DNA of 64,000 nt. Origin: Massilia sp. W12 (lineage in GTDB: Bacteria > Pseudomonadota > Gammaproteobacteria > Burkholderiales > Burkholderiaceae_D). Below the pieces are notes generated by a model. That model ran no database searches, was not told the DNA's origin, and saw only the letters and a program-made list of their open reading frames with translations. How positions within the stretch are numbered: the first letter of the stretch is position 1; each line of letters opens with the position of its first letter. This document shows positions 27,988 to 35,784 of the stretch, piece by piece. The DNA lies in assembly GCF_037300705.1 (NCBI RefSeq), contig NZ_CP147776.1, positions 2,356,001-2,420,000 of the forward strand, given 5' to 3'. The position numbers and the translations under genes are program-made.

Positions 27988-29405
27988 GCGCGCCACTGCA
28001 TGCGAGGCGGAATTTGCCGCTGAAATTACTGCGCGCCGAAGCGCAACGCCTGTGGCGCGAACCGCGCCTGCGCTGGCTTGCCTTGCTGGCCCCCTTGCTT
28101 TTGCTGACTGTCTTTTTGTCTTCCTGGCAGGCGGCCACAGGCATGGCCGCTGAGCGCCAGCAGTTTGCGGCGGCGGAGCGCGCGCGCTGGCTTGCGCAAG
28201 GGCAAAAAGATCCGCACAGCGCGGCGCATTTCGGCGTGTGGGCGGTGAAGCCCGCCTCACCCTTGCAGGTGCTGGCGCCAGGGGTTGAGCCGTTTGTCGG
28301 CCTTGCTGTCTGGCTCGAAGCGCACAAGCGTAATGAAATGATTTTCCGCCCGAATCAGGAAGCCGACCCCATCATGCGCAGTGCGACATCGGTGGCGCAG
28401 ATATTTGAAGTGCTGGGGCCGTTGTTCGCTATTTTGCTGGGCTTTGCCGGTTTTGCCCAAGACCGTCAGCGCGGCACATTGCGCATGGCGCTGGGCAATG
28501 GCGGCACGCCGGGACAGCTCTTGCTGTCGCGCTTTGGCGTGATGGCAGGCGCTTTGCTGGTCATGGCGCTGGCCCCGGTGGCGGCGCTGGGCTGGTTTGC
28601 GCTCAACACCCTGCCGGACGCGGGCTGGCAAGGCGCGGGCCGGCTGGCCATCTGGTGTGTGCTGAATTTTCTGTATTTGCTGATTTTTTTGCTGATCGCC
28701 CTCATTGTGTCCCTCAAAGCGCCGAGTGCGCGGGCCGCGCTGAGTATGATGCTGGCGGGCTGGCTGCTGCTGTGCGTGATCGCGCCGCGCGCCGCAGTGA
28801 ATACGGCGCAGATGCTGGCCCCTGTGCCCGCGTATCAGGCAGTGCGCAGCCAGACCGAGCGCGAAGCGCCGGCTTACGAAAACGCCGGGCAATGGAATGC
28901 GCGGCGCGCCGCGCTGCTCAAGGCCAAAATCAATCCGGCGGATTTGCGCGCGGCGCAGTTAGACCAGTCTGAGCGTGATTCACATGTGGTTTTCGACCGA
29001 ACCCTGGGGCGTTTTTATGATGCGGTGGAGCAGCAGGAGCGCGCTTTTGGCTGGCTCGGTGTGTTTTCGCCCACCGTGGCCTTGCAGGCCTGTAGCGCGG
29101 CGATTGCCGGCACAGATTTTCATCAACACCGCCATTTCATCGACGCCGCCGAAAGCTATCGGCGCGCCATGGTCAACCGTCTGAATCGGGAATTGATGCA
29201 AGACAAGGCGCAGCATCAACAGGCGCGCGCCGCCAGTGCGGCGGCCAGCATGCAATTTTGGCAATCCATCCCGGCGTTTGACTACCGCGCGCCCGCGCTT
29301 GGCGGCGTGCTGGCCCATGCCGCCGCGCCGATACTGCTCTTGCCGGGCTGGTGCGCATTGGCGGCGCTGCTGGCTTGGCGCGCCGTGCAAGGAGTGCGGC
29401 CATGA
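27984..29405 (+). CDS. ABC-2 type permease 1 (DUF3526-like)
   Basis: 473 residues. One membrane helix near the N-terminus (about 28-48, LALLAPLLLLTVFLS), a large extracytoplasmic segment (about 50-130), a cluster of five to six helices (about 140-290), a second large hydrophilic segment (about 300-430) and a final helix near the end (about 440-465). This architecture is shared with the following gene and fits the DUF3526/ABC-2 permease group. It starts inside the stop of the ATPase gene and ends overlapping the next start, so the three genes are translationally coupled. Substrate unknown. Confidence 0.75.
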   Translation: MSAPLHARRNLPLKLLRAEAQRLWREPRLRWLALLAPLLLLTVFLSSWQAATGMAAERQQFAAAERARWLAQGQKDPHSAAHFGVWAVKPASPLQVLAPGVEPFVGLAVWLEAHKRNEMIFRPNQEADPIMRSATSVAQIFEVLGPLFAILLGFAGFAQDRQRGTLRMALGNGGTPGQLLLSRFGVMAGALLVMALAPVAALGWFALNTLPDAGWQGAGRLAIWCVLNFLYLLIFLLIALIVSLKAPSARAALSMMLAGWLLLCVIAPRAAVNTAQMLAPVPAYQAVRSQTEREAPAYENAGQWNARRAALLKAKINPADLRAAQLDQSERDSHVVFDRTLGRFYDAVEQQERAFGWLGVFSPTVALQACSAAIAGTDFHQHRHFIDAAESYRRAMVNRLNRELMQDKAQHQQARAASAAASMQFWQSIPAFDYRAPALGGVLAHAAAPILLLPGWCALAALLAWRAVQGVRP

Positions 29406-30862
29406 TGCGCACATTATTCCGCATGGAACTGGCGATATTGGCCAAAGCCCGTTTTACGCAGGCGCTCGGGGCCTTGCTGTTTGCCGCGCTGTGCTGGGGC
29501 GCCATCCATGGCGAGCGCCATGCCGGGCAACAGCGCGCCACCGTGCAGCGGCTGCAATTGCATGAGGCAAATACCCTGGCGCAGCAGCAGGCCGATGTGC
29601 TGCGTTACAGCGTGCCGGCGGCAACCGTCTTGCCCTACTGGCAAGACCCGTCTGATGTCGCGGGTTTTATGCGCTATGGCTTCACTGCCTATGCCGTCAA
29701 GCCGCCGGCGCCGCTGGCCGGGATTGCCATCGGCCAATCGCGATTGCTGCCTTTTTATATCAAGACTGAACTCGACTTCATTGCGCCGCCCGCCAGCGCC
29801 TTTGATTTTGTCAATCCGCTGCTGCTCAGCCTGGGCGATTTCGATCTGGCCTTTGTGCTGGTATTCGTGCTGCCGCTGGCCTTGATCGCGCTGGGCGCTT
29901 CGCGCCTGTCGGCAGAGCGCGATTCCGGCGCCCTGATGCTGCTGGCCACGCAACTGCCGGCTTACCATCATCTTGTGATGCTCAAATTCGCTGCCCTGGT
30001 CGCACTCTGTCTGCCATTCACGCTGGCGGCAAGCCTGTTGGCTTTGTTGCTGGCGGGTACGCCGGTGTGGGCCGGGCAGTCGCTTGGCTTGTTATTGCAA
30101 TCCGGCCTGGCTGTAAGCGGATTTATCCTGTTCTGGCTGGCGCTGACAGTGTGGGTGGCGAGCCGCACCGGGGTAGTGGGCAGTTATCTGCGTTTGATTT
30201 CGATCTGGATTACGTTCAGCTTCTTTGTGCCTGCCCTGGGTGCGCTGCTGATCAAGCAGGCTTATCCGGCCCCCTCATCTTTGCAATATCTGGATGCCTT
30301 GCGGCGCGCCCATAACATCAGCACAGAACAGCGCGATCAGCTCTTTCTTGCCTATCTGGCGGAGAATCCGGCGTATGCCGGCGCAGCTGAGCGCATCAGT
30401 AAAGTGCCGTATGCCACCAAAGTGATTGCGGTGCAATATGCAGTCGAGCGCCAGCTTGCCGAGCAAGTGGCCAGCCGGCAGGCGCAGCACGCACAAGCCA
30501 GCGCGCACGCCGCTGCCCTGAGCTGGCTTTCGCCGGCGATGGTGTTGGATACCTTATTGCAGCAGGCGGCCGGAAGCGGGGCGCAAAGACATCAACAGTT
30601 TTTGCAGCAAAGCACGGCCTACACCGACACGCTGCGCGACTTCTTTTGGCCGCGCGCCCTGCTGGAAGCGGCCAAGCCAAGCAATGCCTGTCCCGGCTGC
30701 GCGGCGCGGCGGAATTTTACTGAGCATGACAAGATTCCGCGTTTTCAAGCGCAGCCGATCGACCCGGCAGGGCAGGGCATGGCCGCAGGCGCTTTGTATT
30801 TGTGGCTGCTGGCCTGCGCCATGATGCTCTTGCTGTGGCAGGGGAAAAGCTTGCGCCTATAG
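29402..30862 (+). CDS. ABC-2 type permease 2 (DUF3526 family)
   Basis: 486 residues from the ATG at 29402, which overlaps the previous stop. It has the same helix and loop plan as its neighbour: N-terminal helix, long soluble loop, a group of helices (about 155-290), another soluble loop and a C-terminal helix (about 460-480). The second loop holds a CPGC motif near residue 440 that could bind metal or form a disulphide on the outer side. Together with the other permease it probably forms a heterodimeric exporter. No transport substrate can be read from the sequence. Confidence 0.75.
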   Translation: MMRTLFRMELAILAKARFTQALGALLFAALCWGAIHGERHAGQQRATVQRLQLHEANTLAQQQADVLRYSVPAATVLPYWQDPSDVAGFMRYGFTAYAVKPPAPLAGIAIGQSRLLPFYIKTELDFIAPPASAFDFVNPLLLSLGDFDLAFVLVFVLPLALIALGASRLSAERDSGALMLLATQLPAYHHLVMLKFAALVALCLPFTLAASLLALLLAGTPVWAGQSLGLLLQSGLAVSGFILFWLALTVWVASRTGVVGSYLRLISIWITFSFFVPALGALLIKQAYPAPSSLQYLDALRRAHNISTEQRDQLFLAYLAENPAYAGAAERISKVPYATKVIAVQYAVERQLAEQVASRQAQHAQASAHAAALSWLSPAMVLDTLLQQAAGSGAQRHQQFLQQSTAYTDTLRDFFWPRALLEAAKPSNACPGCAARRNFTEHDKIPRFQAQPIDPAGQGMAAGALYLWLLACAMMLLLWQGKSLRL

Positions 30863-30972
30863 CAGGAGATGAACGGCGCAACGGACGGACGCTTGCGTGC
30901 CTGCAAAGCAGTGTTTGTCCATTGCGCCATCAAAGCGAAGATCGCAACCGGCATGCAATAGACCACATCCCG

Positions 30973-30995
30973 GTAGGAGCGGCTTTAGCCGCGAA
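30973..30995. repeat. single arm of the GTAGGAGCGGCTTTAG element
   Basis: A 23-base copy of the arm that forms the palindrome at 18321-18395. It lies between the ABC operon and the next convergent gene. A matching inverted arm is not seen nearby. Confidence 0.75.
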
Positions 30996-31068
30996 TGGCG
31001 TTTGCGGCATGGCACGAACCATTCATTTAGACAGTCTTCCCCGCGGAGCATTGCGCAGTCTGCGGGAG

Positions 31069-31350
31069 TTACTCAACTTCCACCCAGTCCTCAGCATCTG
31101 GCGGCGTGGGATGCGGTGGAAGGGTTTCGTGGGCGGCGGTGTGCCATTGCGGCCATGCCAAATTCAGGCTATCAACCAAATCCATGATCGGGTAGTGAGC
31201 GATGATGTGGCGGGGGCCGGTGGTGTGCCATTCCGATCCGGTCCAGTAAGCGAGCGCATAGTATCCGCTGCTTTCGCCAAGTGCAACCGCGACCAAGTAA
31301 CTGCCCTCAAGCGTAGGGTTGCTGTCGCGCCAGTCAATTTTCAAAGTCAT
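31069..31350 (-). CDS. hypothetical small protein after the YafO-like toxin
   Basis: 93 residues, Trp/Tyr-rich, beginning 'MTLKIDWRDSNPTLEGSYLVAV' in parts and containing 'YYALAYWTGSEWH'. This pattern resembles small phage-type DUF551 proteins that start with a W-x-x-x-E-x-P segment; the match is weak. It starts 9 bases after the toxin stop, so it is probably cotranscribed with it. Function unknown. An acidic, Pro-rich C-terminus (about 78-93) follows the compact domain. Confidence 0.5.
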   Translation of the reverse strand: MTLKIDWRDSNPTLEGSYLVAVALGESSGYYALAYWTGSEWHTTGPRHIIAHYPIMDLVDSLNLAWPQWHTAAHETLPPHPTPPDAEDWVEVE

Positions 31351-31359
31351 TACTCACTC

Positions 31360-31761
31360 CTAGTACCGGTCACGGAATTTTCGCGCAATTTCGGCCATTG
31401 CACGGATGTATTGCTCTGTGCCACCGTAGTGCCGATGCGCATCCTTCAAAAAACTGATCAATAAGTAGTAACCTGGATTTAAGTAGCCGCGTGTGTAGAT
31501 CAGGGCGGTATCGCTGGTTTTATCTTCAAGGCGAATATATCTCAAATCCCAGTTTTTGGACGAAGCGTCTCGGATATGGATATGGCGGAGATCGGTGTCG
31601 CGGATCGATTCCGGCCGGAAATAGGGGCGGTCGTCTCCGAATGTTTCGTGGCGAATGCCATGACGTTTGTATGCAATGAATCGTGCAGTGATGTCTTTGA
31701 GCAATTCGGGATCGCACGTATCTCGGAATCGTTGGTGGCTAAATACTTTGACTTCCATCAT
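31360..31761 (-). CDS. YafO-family type II toxin (mRNA interferase)
   Basis: 133 residues, the size of E. coli YafO (132). Matching blocks include 'DITARFIAYKRHGIRHETFGDD', seen here as ITARFIAYKR and ETFGDD, then 'LRHIHIRD', 'DTALIYTRG', 'YYLLISFLK' and a C-terminal 'MAEIARKFRDRY'. YafO cleaves mRNA on ribosomes. Its start overlaps the stop of the upstream small gene (ATGATG), the usual antitoxin-toxin coupling, but that antitoxin gene is split by the IS element upstream. The toxin frame is intact. Transcription could now come only from within or beyond the IS. Confidence 0.75.
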   Translation of the reverse strand: MMEVKVFSHQRFRDTCDPELLKDITARFIAYKRHGIRHETFGDDRPYFRPESIRDTDLRHIHIRDASSKNWDLRYIRLEDKTSDTALIYTRGYLNPGYYLLISFLKDAHRHYGGTEQYIRAMAEIARKFRDRY

Positions 31762-31918
31762 TCCCCCAACTCAACAAACTCAATTACGCGGGGAAATCGG
31801 TTGGGGTCTGATAGCTCTTGGCGCATTTTTTCGGCGCAATCCAACACCAAGTCAGCCGTTGATGGGACTACCGCAGTATTGACGTTCCCTCGATATTTCG
31901 TCTGCCATCAGATGAATT

Positions 31919-32809
31919 TTATGCAGCCAGCTTTTCCTGATTTTGCTCACGCTGCCAGCGGTCAAGATACTGAAACGGCGATTGATAGCCCAGAGTTGAA
32001 TGCTGACGGGTTCGATTATAAAAGACTTCAATATATTCAAAGCTGGCAGCCTTCATTTCAGCATGGCTGGCATAACGCACGCCATGGTATCGCTCATTCT
32101 TGAAACTGTTAAACCAGCTCTCGGTCGGTGCGTTGTCCCAGCAGTTTCCTTTGCGACTCATCGAGCACGTCATGCCGTATTCCTTGAGTTTGTCCTGAAA
32201 GGCTTGGCTGGCGTATTGGCTGCCGCGATCAGAATGATGCATAACGCCCGCGTCCGGTCGACGGCGAAACCACGCCATCGTCAAAGCGTCAGTCACAATG
32301 TCGCTGGTCATGCGCGGCTTGAGCGACCAGCCGATCACCTCCCGATTGAACAGATCCAGCACAATCGCCAGATACAGCCAGCCTTCGTCAGTCCACAAAT
32401 AGGTGATGTCCGACGTCCAGACCTGGTTAGGGGCTGCCGGAGTGAAATTGCGAGCCAACAGGTTGGCAGCAACCGGCAAACTATGCCTGGAATCCGTGGT
32501 GACCTTGTAGCGCCGCTTATGGCGGGCACGGATACCATTGTTTCGCATGAGACGTTCGACGCGTTCTTTGCCAGCGCTGAAGCCTCGTTTGCGCAGTTCT
32601 CGCACGATGCGCGGGCTGCCGTAAGCCCCTTTGAGTTCGGCATGAATGGCGCGTATCACTGCAAGCATTTGTGCATCCTTCAAGCGCTTACGCTCAGGCG
32701 TGCCGCCACGCTTCCACGCCCGATAGCCGCTGATGCTGACGTCGAGAACGGCGCACATTTCTGTCAGCGCATAGCTCTTGATTTGTCCATCCATCCAGGC
32801 GTACTTCAC
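31919..32809 (-). CDS. IS3-family transposase OrfB (DDE integrase domain)
   Basis: 296 residues with an N-terminal HTH_21 segment ('GAYGSPRIVRELRKRGF') and the rve integrase fold. The DDE triad lies in 'WTSDITYL', 'HHSDRGSQY' and 'APTESWFNSFKNE'. It begins with GTG overlapping the orfA stop (GTGA). The active product is probably an OrfAB fusion made by -1 frameshifting at the A7 run (32839-32845) near the end of orfA. It catalyses IS copy-out/paste-in transposition. Complete, without internal stops. Confidence 0.95.
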   Translation of the reverse strand: MKYAWMDGQIKSYALTEMCAVLDVSISGYRAWKRGGTPERKRLKDAQMLAVIRAIHAELKGAYGSPRIVRELRKRGFSAGKERVERLMRNNGIRARHKRRYKVTTDSRHSLPVAANLLARNFTPAAPNQVWTSDITYLWTDEGWLYLAIVLDLFNREVIGWSLKPRMTSDIVTDALTMAWFRRRPDAGVMHHSDRGSQYASQAFQDKLKEYGMTCSMSRKGNCWDNAPTESWFNSFKNERYHGVRYASHAEMKAASFEYIEVFYNRTRQHSTLGYQSPFQYLDRWQREQNQEKLAA

Positions 32810-33099
32810 AGGACATCCTTCGCGAAGTACGCCGCTGCTTTTTTTATGATTTCATTCTCCCGCTTCAACCGGACGTTTTCTGCGCGCAGTCTGGAAAGTT
32901 CCATCGCTTCCGGCGTCACCACTTTGCCGCCAGCGCCTTTGAGTTTTCCTTCTGCTGCCGCCTTGATCCAATTTCGCAGCGTCTGGTCGCCCAGCCCCAG
33001 CTCCCTAACCACGACCGCCACCGATTCACCATCTTGGACGCGTTTGACCGCCAGTTCTTTGAACTCGGTCGTGTATGCTTGTTTCGGTATTTTTTTCAT
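32806..33099 (-). CDS. IS3-family OrfA (helix-turn-helix)
   Basis: 97 residues. The N-terminal helix-turn-helix ('FKELAVKRVQDGESVAVVVR') binds the IS ends, and a leucine-zipper coiled coil (about 65-90, 'LSRLRAENVRLKRENEIIKK') mediates dimerisation. A run of seven A bases in the codons for Ile-Lys-Lys near residue 85 is the likely -1 slip site for making OrfAB. The reading frame ends overlapping orfB. Confidence 0.92.
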   Translation of the reverse strand: MKKIPKQAYTTEFKELAVKRVQDGESVAVVVRELGLGDQTLRNWIKAAAEGKLKGAGGKVVTPEAMELSRLRAENVRLKRENEIIKKAAAYFAKDVL

Positions 33100-33166
33100 T
33101 TCCTGTCTTTCTCAAGTAACGTTATTTTACGTCACCTGTGGCAGACTAAATTTCAGGGGAAGCTCA

Positions 33167-33634
33167 TATTGGGATTTTGGTGGTCTCGTTGTGAATCGGG
33201 ATTGCCAGTAAGGACTTTCATGGTGGGTTTTTTAAGATTTTTGAAGAAATGAAATTTTGTTAGAGATAAGACTCGATGTCAAATGGTGAATATTAAAATC
33301 CCTCAATAATCAAAAAAATTGCAAAAAAGTAAGAATAATGCATCCTGATAAGGATGATGAAAACGACCAAATGACCAGATATGAGCAAGATGAGTCACGC
33401 GCTGCGGCAGATGCACTTACCATGCTTGAAGTACAGCGCAAAGGGGGATGATGTTGGCCGTGCAGTAGCACCAAGAAGCGCGCCAGGATGTGCGCCGGCG
33501 TCTTGTGGACTTGGCGAAAGCCCCTTGCAGAACAGCCGGAACTCGTTTGACAGCGGCGGCTTGCGCAATGGCAAGCTATGTCATTATTTGCCATTATTTG
33601 TCATTTGTGGCGGCGTGGCGAAAAGGAGGTCATC
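33167..33634. other. region with remnant of an older parDE copy
   Basis: After the 5' stub of the interrupted antitoxin there is AT-rich DNA (33230-33370) that may have held its promoter. Then 33390-33510 resembles the junction of the second parD/parE pair at 33840-33965 (shared blocks include GCGCTGCGGCA, GCGCAAAGGG and AGCACCAAGAAGCGCGCC) but has no usable frame. I read it as a decayed duplicate. Confidence 0.55.
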
Positions 33635-33898
33635 ATGCAAAGTATGAATATTTCCCTGCCGGAGGGATTGAAGCAGTTTGTCGATGGGCAAATTGCGCAA
33701 GGGCGCTACAGTACGGCCAGCGAGTATGTTCGGGATGTGATTCGCAACGATGAAAAGAAGCGTAAAGCGGAGGAGCAACTCGAAGCATGATTGATGGCCG
33801 GTATCAATAGCCCGCTCAAAGATGTTAGTGAAGACGGTTGGGACGCGCTGCGGCAAGAGGCGCTTGTCATGCTTGAAGTGCGGCGCAAAGGGAGATGA
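33635..33898 (+). pseudogene. parD-like antitoxin with an in-frame stop
   Basis: Strong AAGGAGG site, then MQSMNISLPEGLKQFVDGQI and 'GRYSTASEYVRDVIRNDEKKR', a clear ParD RHH domain. A TGA at 33788-33790 stops it after 51 codons. The same frame continues as 'LMAGINSPLKDVSEDGWDAL...VMLEVRRKGR' to a TGA overlapping the parE start, matching a normal ParD C-terminus of about 87 residues in total. A CGA-to-TGA change would explain it. The truncated product keeps DNA binding but lacks the toxin-neutralising tail. Confidence 0.8.
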
Positions 33899-34221
33899 TG
33901 CTTGCCGTGCGGCAGCACCAAGAAGCGCGCCGTGATCTGATCCGGCACTTTGTGGACTTGGCGGAAAACGCCGGGATTGCAGTGGCGGAACGCTTTCTTG
34001 CCGGAGCACGGGCAAGTTTCCAAGTCTTGGCGCAGCGTGCGTCAATCGGAGTGCTGCTTGCACTCAATAATGCGGCCTTGGCAGGCATGCGGAAGTGGTA
34101 GGTCAAAGGGTTCGACAGATATCTGATTTTTTACCTTGTTTAGGGCGACTCGGTTCAGATTGTGCGGGTGTTGCATTCTTCGTCGGACTGGTGGGGCATA
34201 TTCGGCGTGTCACACGAATAA
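33895..34221 (+). pseudogene. parE-like toxin with two in-frame amber stops
   Basis: It starts ATGATG overlapping the parD stop. The frame encodes 'VRQHQEARRDLIRHFVDLAE' and 'VAERFLAGARASFQVLA', the helical hairpin of ParE, then TAG at 34099, 'VKGFDRYLIFYLV', TAG at 34141, 'GDSVQIVRVLHSSSDWWGIF' and TAA at 34219. The segment after the first stop holds the conserved ParE core strands, so homology runs unbroken across both stops in one frame. The gene is therefore inactivated by point mutations, not by deletion. Unmutated length would be about 108 residues. Confidence 0.8.
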
Positions 34222-34310
34222 ACACGGTAAATGCCGGGTAAAGACAAGCAAACAGGACGTTGCACATGCCGGCATTGGCGGCGTGATGCAACCCACGGCG
34301 GCGCCCCATT

Positions 34311-34700
34311 TTAAGACTCTTCCGCCTTCACGCAATCCGCACAAATTCCATACAAAGTCAGCTCGTGACGCTCGGTGATGAAACCTGCCGGGGCCAGCTT
34401 GTCCATCGATCCGGGGCAACCTTCGACATCAAACACCCGGTCGCACTGAGTACAGTGAAAGTGGTGGTGGTGGTGATGCGCCACATGGCTCATTTCATAG
34501 CGCGGGTTTTCACCCGGCAGCTTGACCGCCTCAATCGCGCCCTCTTCAAGCAGGGTTTTGAGATTGCGGTAAATCGTTGCGATACCAACCTCGGGCACGC
34601 TCTCGCGCACCGCATCCAGTATTTCTTGCGGCGTAAGCGGGCGTCCCGCCTCTTCAATCACTGAGCGAATCGATGTCCTCTGGCGTGTGATGCGTAGCAT
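34311..34700 (-). CDS. Fur-family metal-responsive repressor
   Basis: 129 residues from the ATG at 34700 ('MLRITRQRTSIRSVIEEAG'); upstream in-frame starts lie close to the Fur box and are less likely. Winged helix in residues 10-70 with 'VGIATIYRNLKTLLEEG' as recognition segment. Metal sites are the His-rich 'HVAHHHHHHFHCTQC' and the closing 'CADC', typical of Fur/PerR/Zur. Fur-type regulators bind GATAAT palindromes when loaded with metal. It is divergent from the biosynthetic operon across a near-perfect Fur box, so it may control that box and itself. Which metal it senses cannot be read from sequence. Confidence 0.88.
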   Translation of the reverse strand: MLRITRQRTSIRSVIEEAGRPLTPQEILDAVRESVPEVGIATIYRNLKTLLEEGAIEAVKLPGENPRYEMSHVAHHHHHHFHCTQCDRVFDVEGCPGSMDKLAPAGFITERHELTLYGICADCVKAEES

Positions 34701-34770
34701 GCTGGGAAGTTTGAATAAAAACTGCAGCATAGCATAGTCCAGCAATGGCGCAGATGGTGTTGCCTTGCAT

Positions 34771-34793
34771 ATGATAATGAATTATCATTATTG
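34771..34793. promoter_or_regulatory. Fur box upstream of the metallophore-type operon
   Basis: ATGATAAT-GA-ATTATCAT is a perfect inverted repeat (34771-34788), followed by TATTG, close to the 19-base Fur consensus. It lies about 50 bases before the kinase gene and about 70 bases before the Fur-family gene, so it can control both directions. Confidence 0.9.
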
Positions 34794-34840
34794 AAAAATC
34801 AGACTTCTCGCACACAAATCCTTCTCGAAAGCCATTTCCT

Positions 34841-35782
34841 GTGTCTTCCATTACGCTTACAGACAGTAGAAACACACATCGGCATCACAATCCATTTCTG
34901 AGGATGGCAGGCGGCAGTTGCGCCAGCATCAGCAGCGGCATTTGCCACGGCACCCTGGGTGAGTTGATACAGGGGCCGTATGTGCAGGACGGGGTGCTGC
35001 AAATCAGCCTGATTTCGCTACCGGTGAAAAAGTACAGTTGCATGCACTTCACGCATGGCGCAGCGGCGCATGGGGACAATGCCCTGGCCACCAAGCTGAA
35101 ATGCCAGCAAGCGATCCATCTTTATCTGGCGCGCTACGGCAAACGCTTGCCGCAGGGAAGCTGGAGCCATGACTCGGAACTGCTGGAAGGCAAGGGCATG
35201 GCCAGTTCGACCGCTGACATCGTGGCCACCATCCGCTGCCTGGATGCGATTTTCGGTCTTGAATCATCGGCAGAGACGATGTCAGCCATTCTGCTTTCGA
35301 TTGAGCGCTCCGACAGTGTGTTTCTGGACACTTACGCGCTCTACCTGAGCGGGCGTCAGCAAGTCATCCGCCGCTTTGACAACCGCGCCAGCTTCCACGC
35401 CTGCTATATCGACGAGGGCGAGCGCGTCGATACTGAACAACTCGGGCCGCATCTGCTGATGCGTTATCAGGAACAATTGACGCCCTATATCGACAATCTG
35501 CAGCAGGCAATCGCAGCCTTTGAGCGTCACGACCTGAGCGCTATCGCGGCCTGCGCCACCGCCAGCGCAGTCTTGGGACAAAGCGCCGTGCCCAAGCAAA
35601 ACCTTGGCGTACTGCTGAAAAACCAGGCGCGCTACCGGGCCGACGGCATCTTCGTGGCGCATACCGGCAGCCTGGCGGGTTATCTGTTCATCGATAAACC
35701 GGGGCCGCTGCAAATGGGCGCACTCTCTTCCTTCTTCCGTGGCCTGGGCTACCAGTGCCGTTTTGTCCAGACAGGATTCTGA
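34841..35782 (+). CDS. PduX-like GHMP kinase (amino-acid O-kinase)
   Basis: 313 residues. It matches L-threonine kinase PduX: N-terminal 'GICHGTLGELIQGPYVQDG' (PduX has C-G-E-L-I-Q-G) and the ATP loop 'EGKGMASSTADIVAT', then 'ERSDSVFLD' and a C-terminal 'GIFVAHTGSLAGYLF'. PduX phosphorylates L-threonine on the side-chain OH for cobalamin synthesis, but no cobalamin gene is nearby. Here the product could be O-phosphothreonine or O-phosphoserine feeding the PLP enzyme next door. The start is GTG at 34841; an ATG at 34907 is an alternative. It is the first of four tightly packed genes under the Fur box. Confidence 0.8.
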   Translation: MSSITLTDSRNTHRHHNPFLRMAGGSCASISSGICHGTLGELIQGPYVQDGVLQISLISLPVKKYSCMHFTHGAAAHGDNALATKLKCQQAIHLYLARYGKRLPQGSWSHDSELLEGKGMASSTADIVATIRCLDAIFGLESSAETMSAILLSIERSDSVFLDTYALYLSGRQQVIRRFDNRASFHACYIDEGERVDTEQLGPHLLMRYQEQLTPYIDNLQQAIAAFERHDLSAIAACATASAVLGQSAVPKQNLGVLLKNQARYRADGIFVAHTGSLAGYLFIDKPGPLQMGALSSFFRGLGYQCRFVQTGF

Positions 35783-35784
35783 CC

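Larger units (their letters stand above)
31880..33166 (-). mobile_element. complete IS3-family insertion sequence (1287 bp)
   Basis: Ends are imperfect 28-base inverted repeats (22 of 28 match) starting TGA: 31880-31907 and 33139-33166, sharing the blocks TTCCC, ATTT and GTCTGCCA. A 3-base duplication TAT flanks the element (31877-31879, 33167-33169), normal for the IS3 group. It carries orfA and orfB with a slippery A7 run for frameshifting. All parts look intact, so it may still be mobile. Confidence 0.95.
31758..33221 (-). pseudogene. antitoxin gene (YafN position) interrupted by IS3-family element
   Basis: The 5' part (33167-33221: ATG then codons MKVLTGNPDSQRDHQNPN) and the 3' part (31758-31879: TAVVPSTADLVLDCAEKMRQ and on to VELGE-stop) lie on either side of the insertion. 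Removing the IS and one 3-base target copy (TAT) joins them in frame to give a 57-residue acidic protein. The reconstructed stop overlaps the toxin start. This proves the insertion hit a gene, and its position identifies it as the cognate antitoxin by inference; I do not see a classical Phd or RHH domain in it. Confidence 0.7.

Noticed and set aside
33635-34221. Recoding of TGA/TAG in parDE as selenocysteine or pyrrolysine
   Set aside because: No SECIS-like structure or recoding genes are seen, residues at these points are not Cys-like in the family, and a neighbouring copy is also decayed; pseudogene is simpler.
34841-35782. Kinase as a cobalamin or propanediol-utilisation gene (true PduX)
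   Set aside because: No cob, cbi or pdu genes are in the window; it lies in a Fur-controlled operon with PLP, ATP-grasp and MFS genes.
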